From NCBI GenBank assembly GCA_026770585.1, contig MU646972.1, forward strand, positions 29,491 to 42,605: a stretch of 13,115 nucleotides of DNA. The letters run 5' to 3'. Shown piece by piece: positions 1 through 10,100 of this stretch. The position numbers and the translations under genes are program-made. Numbering within the stretch: the stretch's first letter is position 1; each line of letters opens with the position of its first letter. This stretch comes from Baffinella frigidus. Taxonomy: Eukaryota > Cryptophyceae > Cryptomonadales > Baffinellaceae. The notes beneath the pieces were generated by a model. That model was not told where the DNA came from, did no database searches, and worked only from the letters and a program-made list of their open reading frames with translations.

Positions 1-73
1 TTGGGGGTTTGGGGTTTGGTGGTTGGGGGTTGGGGGTTGGAATTTTAGAGTTTAGGGGTTTAGGGGCGCCTAC
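1..73. repeat. G-rich degenerate heptamers at the left edge (intron 8)
   Basis: TTGGGGGTTTGGGG-type runs. On the minus strand this is the intron after E8, starting gtaggc at position 73. Confidence 0.6.
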
Positions 74-135
74 CCGCATACACCCCCGAGACGAACGGAT
101 CGATGATCTTCCGAAACACCGCCTCTCCCAGGTGC
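74..135 (-). CDS. PPOX: PPOX exon 8
   Basis: 62 bp, entering after two bases of a codon and leaving after one. Acceptor cccgaaacag, donor gtaggc after GCGG. It encodes (R)HLGEAVFRK then IIDPFVSGVYA(G), a clear match to the PPOX motif LG-EVF-(R/K)(L/I)I-PF-SGVYAGDP. The next residues would be Asp-Pro in an exon beyond the left edge. A frameshifted copy lies at 238-293. Confidence 0.87.
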
Positions 136-439
136 CTGTTTCGGGGTTTGGGGGTTGGTTCAGCGTCAAGGGTTTGGGGGTTAAGCGTCAAGGGTTTGGG
201 GGTAGTGTTTAGGGTTCCTAAAGCCTACACACGAAGGCATACACCCCCAAGAGACGAACGGATCGATGATCTTCCAAAACACCGCCTCACCCAGAAGCCT
301 AGGGTTGAGGGTTGAGCGTTTAGCGTTTAGGGTCTAGGTTTAGGTGTAGGGTTTGGGGTTTAGGTGTAGGGTTGGTTTAGGTGTAGGGTTTGGGGTTTAG
401 GTGTTTGGGGTCTGGGGTTTAGGGTTTAAGGTATAGGGT

Positions 440-499
<60 letters not shown>

Positions 500-1551
500 G
501 GTTTAGGGTTTAGCCTTTAGGGTTTAGGGGTTTGGGGTTTGGGGCTTAGGGATTAGGGTTTAGGGTTTAGGTGTTTGGTTTTTGGGGGTCGTGGGGATCA
601 ATGCCGTGTGGGGTTTGAATCTAGGCTATAGGGTTTAGGGTTTAGGGTTTAGGGTTTAGGGTTTAGGGTCTATGTGTTTGGTGTTTGGTGTTCCGATGAC
701 AGCCCCCGCGGCCGCCACTGGTTTCAGGTTTTGGGTGTGGTGTCGCTGTTTTATGGTTTCAGGTGTGGGGTTTAGGGTTTTAGGTGTGAGGTTTAGGGGT
801 TGGAGTTTCGGGTTTCGGGTGTAGGGTGTGGGGTTTCAGACCTGGTGATAAACTCCTTGACAGACTCCTCCTGGTTTTGGGTTTAGGAGTTAGGGGTTAG
901 GGTTCTGGGTTGAGGGGATAGGGTTGAGGGTTGAGGGTGTAGGGTTAAGGCTTTAGGGTCTGGGGTTTAGGGTTTAGGGTTGAGGGTTGAGGGTTGACGG
1001 TTGAGGTTTGAGGGTTTAGGGTGGAGGGTTCAGGGTTCAGGGTTTAGGGTTTAGGGTTCAGGGTTTAGGGTTCAGGGTTTAGGGTTCAGGGTTTAGGGTT
1101 CAGGGTTTAGGGTTTAGGGTTTGAGGTTTGCCTCAGCCGGGGCGCGCGCGACGAGGCCAATGGCTCCAATTCCCGCGCATAGCTTTTCCGTTACCTTATC
1201 CGTAGGAACCCCCCTATGTCCCTACGGGTTGCCTACCGTAGGGTCCCTCAGGTCTTATCGCTTAGGGGTTATTCACAACCCATTCAAAGTCCGCTGTGTG
1301 GTTAAGGTGTAGGGTTGAGGGTTTGCCTCGGCGGGGGGTGGCGCGACGAGACCAATGGCTCCAATGCCCGCGCGCAGCTTCTCGAGAGGGTTGAGGAGCG
1401 CGAAAAAGGGGGCGTCCTCGACCTGATTTCGGGCTTCGGGTTTCAATAGCAAGATAGATAGATTGATAGATAGATAGATAGATAGATGATAGATAGATAG
1501 ATAGATAGATGGATGGATGGATGGATGGATAGTTAGATAGATGGATGGATG

Positions 1552-1589
<38 letters not shown>

Positions 1590-2201
1590 CAGACAGATAG
1601 GAGCGAGAAGGTTGGGGCGTCATCGACCTGATTTCGGGTTCCAAACAAGGCGGATCAAACACTCTTTTTAAAAAGACGGAGAGCGCTACAAGTGAGGCGG
1701 CGTGTAGAATTTTATGTGTTTGGTCACGTGGCTACACGGAAATTATGTGTTTGGTCACGTGACTACACGCTTTCCATGTAGCCACGTGACCAACTCCATA
1801 CAAACCGCCTACAATCGACATTTAAAGAGGGTGTTGGAGCAGCCTCGTGTGGGTGGGGTTTCGGGTTGCACGAAAGAAACGCGCTTGGATTTACGGAACC
1901 GCTGCCATTCTTAAGTCCACCTCAAGTGTTATTAATATTAGGCAGGGTCTGTCTCTGAAACACAGCCAGGATTTAGGGTTTCGGGTTTCGAGGTTCCAGG
2001 TTTTCGGGTTTGGGACGAGAGGACATTGGAGGGGAAGGGGTATATGTCGCCTTCCAGGGTTACGGATTTAGGGTTTTAAGGTTTAGGGTTCAGGGTTTAG
2101 GGTTTAGGGTGTAGGGTGCAAGGTGTAGGGTGCAGGGTTCAGGGTTCGGGGTTCAGGATTCAGGGTTCAGGGTTGAGGGTTGAGGGTTGAGGGTTGGGGG
2201 T

Positions 2202-2268
<67 letters not shown>

Positions 2269-2278
2269 GGTTAAGGGT

Positions 2279-2331
<53 letters not shown>

Positions 2332-5300
2332 GGTGAGAAACCCTACAGTTCGACCCCTGAAGTTGAGGGTGAGAACCCGTCCTTTCCACGTCCGGACTTG
2401 AAACATAATAAAAACAAAATCTAGGGTGGGGACCTTGGAAAGGGAGGGGGGATAGATCACCCTCCCCTCAATATTTAAAATTGCTATTTAAAATTAGGGT
2501 TGATGGTAGGCAATGAGGGTGTAGAGCGAACCTTGGAGGGGAGGGGGTATAGATCGCCCTCCCAGAACACGCAGCGCGGCAGCGTATGGTCCGCGAACAC
2601 AATCTGTCCCGGGTTTAGGGTTCAGGGTTTAGGGTCTAGGACAGGACCCAGAGTCAGTGTTTCAACCCCTCAACCAACCCTCGGTTTCCCTTTGGACACT
2701 TAGAGTTTAGGTTCCTGGCCAGGAACTGATATCAGACAGTAGTGATTAATCGAGATGGATTGATGTCGGACAATGGCGAATATTCGTGATGGAGTGATCG
2801 CGAGTCATCCGTTTCAGTACCCAGTAGACGTAGAGGGGCGGCGTGTGGTCCGCAAACACAATCTGTGACAGGAATCGATCTCAAGCACTGAATCAGAAAC
2901 ATCAATCCATCATTGATTAATCCCACCATGGTCCGCGAAAACAATCTGCGTCAGGAATCAATATCAGACACTAGTGATTAATCGTGTGGTGGATTGATGC
3001 CAGACACTAGCAATTCGCCGGTCCCGAACTGATATCAAAACACTAGCGAATAATCCGCCGTAGGACCCACCGTTAGTGTTTCGATTCCTCGACCCCTCAG
3101 GCTTTGCGGAGAGGTGCAGCGTGTGAATATTCGTGATGGAGTGATCGCTAGTAATCCGGTTCAGTACCCAGTAGATGCAGCTGCATCTACTGGGTACTGG
3201 GAACAGCCCCGCCGGCAGGCTCGTGAACGCCCGCGTGACCGGTCACGCGGACGCCGAAGCCAACTGTCCGAGGTGACTGCCTTGGCGTGTCTCGAGTTCA
3301 CCTTCGACCGGGTGCCTCTACTGGGTACTGAACCGGCAGCGTGTGGTACGAGAACACAATCTGTGCCGGGTTTAGGGTTCAGGGTCCCTCGGGTCTGTCC
3401 TAGACGTCCTTAGGGTATACACAAGGGCGAATAGAAAATCCTGTCCTAGACGTCCTTAGGGTCTAGGACAGAACCCAGAGTCAGTGTTTCAAACCCTCAA
3501 CCAACCCTCGGTTTCCGTGTGGACACTTCGAGTTTGGGGTTTCGGCTTCAGAGTGTGGCCTCTAGGGTTTCGGCATTACCTCGTCCTTAAGGCCGAGGTC
3601 GCACGCGAGACGGAAAATCTGTCGCGCCGGCTTGAACGTGTTCAGACCCTCCTCGTTTTAAAAACGTTTTCGTACCAGAGCGTTTTAAATTTGTACCACG
3701 ACCCCGGGCTACAATCGAACTTGTTGGCGGGTTTGAGGGGCACCTCGTCCTTGAGCCCGAGATCGCACGCGAGGCGCAGGATCTGGCGGGTCGGCTGGAA
3801 CGTGTTCGGACCCTCCTCCCACAGAAACCCTGCGGAAGAAATGCCGACGGCGTTAACGGAAAGGCGTCAACGTTGCAACGGGGTAGATAGGCCCGCCTCG
3901 GGCTAGCCTCGAGTGGTTAGTGATGACTCACCGCAATTTAATTTCGGAAGATCACTAATTCAGTTGCCCTTTTATGCTATGCCAGGCATGGGTTTTATGC
4001 CTAACATAGCATATCCACCCTAACTACTGAAACCCCACAGCCCACCCTGGCACGAAATGGAACGTGCTCGGACCCTCCCCCCACAGGAACCCTGCATAGG
4101 GTGTTGCGTTTAGGGATCAGGGGTTAGGGTGCGGGGGTTGGATTTTGGAAAAGAGATTCCATTTTGGGGGAGACATTCCATTTTTGGGGAAGAGATTCCA
4201 TTTTGGGGAAGAGGTTTCAACGGCTTCAACGGGAAATGGTCTCAACGGCTTCAACGGTTTCAAGGATCTGACCCGTGGGCTGGAACGAGTTCGGACCCTC
4301 CTCCCAGAGGAATCATGTGGAAGAAATGCCGACGGCGTTAACGGAAAGGCGTCGACGTTACAACGGGATTGATATGCCCGCCTCGGGATAGATAGGCCCG
4401 CCTCGGGATAGATAGGCCCGCCTCGGGATAGATAGGCCCGCCTCGGGATAGATATGCCCGCCTCGGGATAGAAGGTGGGCATCGGCCATCCACTTAGCAG
4501 CCACCGAGGGCTTCACGGGTACAGTCCATATAAACAGTGTGTACTAGAATCTTATCCGCTGCCCTGGAATTCTAACCGCGTTTTCCCCGAATATCCGGGG
4601 GAAAGGGAACTCGGTCGCTGCTCAGTGGATAGGCCCGCCTCGGGATCGATAGGCCCGCCTCGGGATTAAAGGATTCAAGGAGGAAAAGCGGCGTCACCAC
4701 TTAGCAGCGGCCGAGTTCCTTTTCGCCTTGGATTCAAGGTAAAAGTCCGGTTAGGTTCCAGGGCAATGGATAAGATTCTAGTACAAATCGTTGAGATGGA
4801 CTGTATCCGTGAAGCCGCCGGTGGCTGCTACGTGGTTGGAACGTGTTCGGACCCTCCTCCTACAGGAATCCGGGTTGGTTTGGGGGTTGGGGTTCGGGGT
4901 TTAGGTTTTAGTGTTCAGGGTTTAGTGGCTAGGGATCCTGGTTTAGGGTTTAGGGGTTAGGGTTTCGGGTCTAAGGTTTAAGGGATTAGGGTTTCGGGTG
5001 TCGGGTTTAGGGTTTAGGGCTTAGGGTTTAAGTTTTAAGGTTTAAGGGTTTAGGATGTCGGGTGTCGGGTTTAGGGTTTAGGGTTTAGGGAGTGGGGGTT
5101 CCGACGGCTTCGACGGAAAGGCTGCGTTACTTTCGCTGGAAGGTGTTGAAATATAAGTTGAAATTGGTTCTAATAATCTTCGTATACGTTGCATAATTCG
5201 TGATATATGACTCCGGGTAGGTGACAGTCTAGGGCCTCTTCTGCTCTCGTGTGTGGATTTGAATATCCAAAGTGTTTGGGACCTCGTCCCACAGGAGCCC

Positions 5301-7075
5301 TAGTTGTGTCTCAGTCTTTTTGGTCTCACCAATATGGTGAGACCAGGAACCTTCCCGCTCCAAAGTTGACGGATGTGTACCGCAAACCCAGCATGTCAAC
5401 TTAAGCATAGTCCGCGAGCCAACCCGAGTGAGGCAGAGCTAGGAAGTTGCAGGCCTCTGGATCATCGGCGCTCTCAACTCCCCTTGGAGGCTGCAGGGCT
5501 CCAACTCCCCTCTGCCTCCAACCCGAGTGAGGCAGAGCTAGGAGCCCTGCAGCGATTCGGAAGTGTTCAACCGTTTCGCCAGAACCTTTTCAACGACTGA
5601 ACCAACCCCCGACCCTGGAAATCAGGAACCCCTCGGTACAAATCCGCCATACCAACACAACCCCCGAAAATCCACCCTCGCACCGTCCTTCTCCTTACCA
5701 CTCGAGGCTGGAAGAGGGAGTATTTTAAATGTGGGGTTGTTAAATTTAGTACCAGTCACGTCCTTGCTCCTTAGTGATGACTCACCGTCCTTCTAATTTA
5801 ATTTCGCAAGATCGCTGATTCAGTTGCACTTTTATGCTATGCTAGGCATGAGGTTCATGCCTGACATGGCGTTCTCCCTTACCATCAGCAATTCATAGCC
5901 GTTTATCCTGGGGTTTCCAAGTGGTTGGGTCCTGGTACAATCTGGCGTAGGAAATCCCTAGGTCCTTAGGAATTTCCTACCGTAGGGTCCTGTGAAAGAA
6001 TTTAAGGATAAAACTCCGTTTTATTCCTTCGAACGACCCCTTTTAAGCCGCTACGGGTTGCTGGAGGTAGGGATGCCGCACCCTCAGCCTGAAGATCTCC
6101 AGGCTTGAGAGTTAACACGAAGAAGAAAAATAAGAATAGTAATCACGAAGAAGAAGAGTGACAAAGAAGCAAATGATGACGTTCCGCCTGCCACGTCCAC
6201 AAACCTTATCTCAGAAAAGGGATTCTAAAATCCGTTTTCTTAAGTCAATTCCTACACGAATTCGTCAACTGATTCTTTTCTCTTCGCATAAGTTTACAGA
6301 TTTGAAGGGGAGATGACTTAAGAAAACGGATTTTAGAATCCCTTTTCTGAGATAAAACCAAAGACCAACGCAGCAATAAAAAGTGCAACTGCATCAGTGA
6401 TCTTCCGAACTTAACTTAGTGAAGACGCACCGTCAGCCTCGTCAGTGATGACGAGGCCTTGGACTTTTGGATCACTCATCTCCAGGCTTGAAAGTAACGA
6501 TTTATTGCTCATAATGTATTACTACCAATAAAGCAAAAGAAAAAAAACAAGAAGATGATGAAGAAGAAAAAGAAGAAGAAAAAGAAGAAGAAAAAAAAGA
6601 AGAAAAAGAAGAAGAAGAAGAAGAAGAAGAAGAAGAAGAGGAGGAGGAGAACGCACCGTCAGCCTCCTTAGTGATGACGTTCCCGCCCACCACATCCTTC
6701 GCCTCCGTGCACAACACATCCACACCTTGCTGCGCGCAAGAGAGAGAGAGACGTTTGTTAGCCGCTGTCGAGTGAACTCAGCACATACAAATGCACAACA
6801 CATCCACTCCTTGCTGCGGGCGAGATCCTTTTGCCAAGGATATCCGGAGGAAATGCGGTTAGAATCCAATGCAAATGGATAAGATTCTAGTACAAATCGT
6901 TTAGATTGACTGTATCCACCCACGCACAACGGTTGACTGAACCGCGCGGGGTTTGTGCCCGTATTGTGCACGGAGGCGAAGGATGTGGTGCACGGGAGGG
7001 AACGTCATCACTCGGGAACGTCATCACTATCGTCACAGACGATAACTCTGCACGGAGGCCACTCCTTGCTGCACG

Positions 7076-7137
<62 letters not shown>

Positions 7138-10100
7138 GTTTGTTAGCCGGTGTCGAGTGAACTCGGCACATGCAAGACAGTCAGGACCAGATTCTGGTCC
7201 TGGCTTGCAGGTAAAAGTTCTTTAAACCTTGCTGCGCGAGACAGACGTTGATAGACTCAGGGTTGGTTGGCCCTACGGATTTCGGGTGTGTTCAGCGTTC
7301 GAGACTCCCACGATTGCTGACTAATTGCTGACCAACTGCTGACCAATCGGAGCTTTTCCCGGGTGGGAGGCGACACACGAGAGCAGACGATGCTCTAGAC
7401 AGTCACCTACCCGGAGTCATATATCACGAAGTACGCAACGTATACGAAGATTGTTAGAACCAGCCTCCTCAGTGATGACGTTGCCGCCCACCACATCCTT
7501 CGCCTCCGTACACAATACGTCCACTTCTTGCTGCGCGCGCGAGACGGTTGTTGTGAACTCGGCACATATAAGACAGTCAAGACCAGTACACTCGGCACAT
7601 GTAAGACAGTCAGGTCCATTGAACTCGGCACATACAAGATAGTCAGGTCCAAATTCTGATCCTGGCTTTCAGGTGAAAGTCCTTGAGAGAAAAATAGGTG
7701 ATCCGTCTTCGCTCGACAGCAGACCAGCCTCCTCAGTGATGACGTTGCCACCAACCACATCCTTCGCCTCCGTGCACAACACATCCACACCTTGCTGCCA
7801 GACCCAAGGACCCACCCAGCAGCGCCCGACTTCTATCTTCCCCGGATTTCCGGGGATCATTTCAAGCCCCGTTCCCTGAAATGACTTGCAAGTTGTACCA
7901 GTCGTACCCAGGCATAACGGTTAGTCACACAGCGGGCTACGAAGGGATTTTCGGGCAGGGGATGCCCGAGTTTCCGGTACCTTATCCGTAGGAACCCCCC
8001 TATGCCCCTACGGGTTGCCTACCGTAGGTCGTATGGCGTATCGCCTATGGGTTATTCACGAAATCCCTTCGTAGCCCGCTGTGTGGAGTCAGAGAAATGC
8101 TCCAAGCACTGCTCGGGAAGGCCACCCCTGCTACATAGCCTACATACGAAGGTATACGATCCATACACCTATTGTTATATATTACAAACAACTATTTTTA
8201 TACTACTCCACCCTGGATGGAACATTATGGTATTTTCAGCATTCTTAAGTCAACTCCCCTTGGAGATGGCGCCACAATGTGGCGCCCCCGTGATGAATGG
8301 ATCTGGTACAAAAAGGTCTAATATGTATTTTAGTGGTATACCACCCTGGATGGAACATTATGGTATTTTGAGCATTCTTAAGTCAACTCCACTTGGAGAT
8401 GGCGCCACAATGTGGCGCCCCCGTGATGAATGGATCTGGTACAAAAAGGTCTAATATGTATTTTAGTGGTATAAATCATGTCAACTTTTGCGATAAAGGG
8501 TTATTCGGGATTGGCCGCAAGTCCCCTCCAGGGTGGATACTCCTTCGAAGTCCGCTGAGTGGCTCTGCGGGCAGGCTGGAGTCCCAGAGCACCCAAGAAG
8601 CCTGTGATTAGTCAACTGTCGCGATTAGTCAACCTGAAGCCTGTGATTAGTCAACTTCCGCGCGCCTTGAATGCAGATCATAGACTTTTGTATCACTCAA
8701 CTCTTATAGCTCTTGTCTCTGAGGCGGGCCCGTTTCTTAAGGCGCATAGACTTTTGTATCACTCAACTCAAGGCTCAAGGGCCTCATGTAGGACCTGTGA
8801 CGAGAGTAATGAAGAAGAAGAAGAAGAATAAGAAGAAGAAGCAGAAGCAGAAGAAGAAGCAGCAGAAGAAGAAGAAGAAGAAGAAGAAAAAGAAAAAGAA
8901 AAAGAAGGAGAAGAAGAAGAAGAAGAAGATCACGTCTAAGCCGCGCTGAGCTGAGTTCCAGAGGAATTCAAGCACCCTGAATCTCATCTGGAAACACTTC
9001 AAATTTATAAACTTGGTTTCACTCCAAATTACTTCACGTTTTTGCTTGAATATTACTACCCAAGGTCATTATGTTTAGTAAACTTCATTGAACCCAGTTT
9101 ATAAATTGTTAGTGTTTCCATATGAAATCTGACGGGGTGTCCCATTGCCAAGGCTTAGCGCTGTCTCCGTTAAACTGGCCTCCTCATTGAATACATGTGG
9201 ATGCTGTTTGTACTGGCCACGCAAGAGTGCAAGGCTGACCTGGGAAAACAAGTCAGTTCACACGGAATTTGTACCAACTTTCCGAAATTTCGATTTTTCT
9301 GGGGGGAGAATGTCAACTTATGAGACTTTCAAAATAGTCAGATCTGACTATTTTTACTACACGGCACTCTGCCCTACAATCTTGGGTGGGGAGCGTTTAT
9401 ACGGAGTCCTGGTCTAAATTTATTTCATGAGCCACCCTGGAGGGGGCTTGCGGCCAATCCCGAATAACCCTTTATCGCAAAAGTTGACATGATTTATACC
9501 ACTAAAATACATGTGAGACCTTTTTGTACCAGATCCATTCATCACGGGGGCGCCACATTGTGGCGCCATCTCCAAGGGGGAGTTGACTTGAGAATGCTGA
9601 AAATACCATAATGTTCCATCCAGGGTGGGAGCCCACATTAACTGGGGCAGAGCTAGAAGGCCTTTATCCGGGGAAACCTATTTTTCTTTCATTTGATGGC
9701 AACGAAAATTACTACACAATTTGTTCTTATTAGTAATATAAAAGAATCTGTGTAGTAATTTTGATTGCCATCAAATGAAAGAAAAATAGGTTTCCCCGGA
9801 TAAGCCTTTGGTGAGACCACAGGTGTTCACGTGGTGTGTTTGTCAAATCCATATCCATTTCTCGAACGCTTTTTGAAATCCTGGCATTGCTCCGAATCTA
9901 ATCTCCATAGAAGAATTGATTAATTGCTTTTGGCGCAACGAAATTTACTACACACCTGCTTTACTATTACTTTTATGAGCAAATCGTGTAGTAATTTTCG
10001 TTGCCCAAAAGCAATTAATTGATACTTGTATGGAGATTAAATCGAGAGAGCGCGCACCTGGTGGAGGGAGAATGCGAGGGAAGACCCTGAGATGCCGCTC

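Larger units (their letters stand above)
2715..3060. repeat. Short intron-4 repeats between E5 fragments
   Basis: Motifs such as aact(g)atatcagaca(g/c)tagtgattaatcg and ggattgatg(t/c)c recur at about 2725, 2955 and 3030. A segment with gaatattcgtgatggagtga appears at 2778 and again at 3124. They accompany the E5 acceptor fragments at 2862 and 2945. Confidence 0.75.

Noticed and set aside
708-715. NotI site GCGGCCGC as sign of cloning vector
   Set aside because: Flanking bases do not resemble a vector polylinker I know, and an 8-bp GC-rich site can occur by chance.
685-745. Possible further PPOX exon or decayed E7 copy after aaaccag
   Set aside because: Only scattered identity with E7 and no motif match; E7 and E8 already join in phase.
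1262-1662. Two minus-strand frames with Ser-Ile-Tyr-Leu repeats
   Set aside because: Microsatellite translation; only the short E6-related parts are meaningful.
2153-2460. Pro-Ser-Thr-Leu-Asn-Pro-Gln repeat protein
   Set aside because: A product of the 7-bp GGGTTGA array, which gives periodic peptides in every frame.
3484-3906. 140-residue plus-strand open frame
   Set aside because: It is the antisense of E4 and its 3' fragment; the minus strand carries the PPOX motifs.
4366-4472. Possible CRISPR array
   Set aside because: Units are head-to-tail without spacers, in a eukaryotic intron; a minisatellite.
4117-4482. Minus-strand frame of repeated Tyr-Pro-Glu-Ala-Gly and Ile-Pro-Arg-Arg
   Set aside because: Translation of the 20-bp minisatellite and of another frame of an E4 fragment.
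4490-4669. Conserved-looking peptide (VLESYPLPWN and similar) in MITE-C copies
   Set aside because: One copy has stops in this frame and the element is a 139-bp inverted-repeat unit; similarity is from DNA copying.
8713-8949. Lys-rich frame and its Phe-rich complement
   Set aside because: Translation of the GAA microsatellite.
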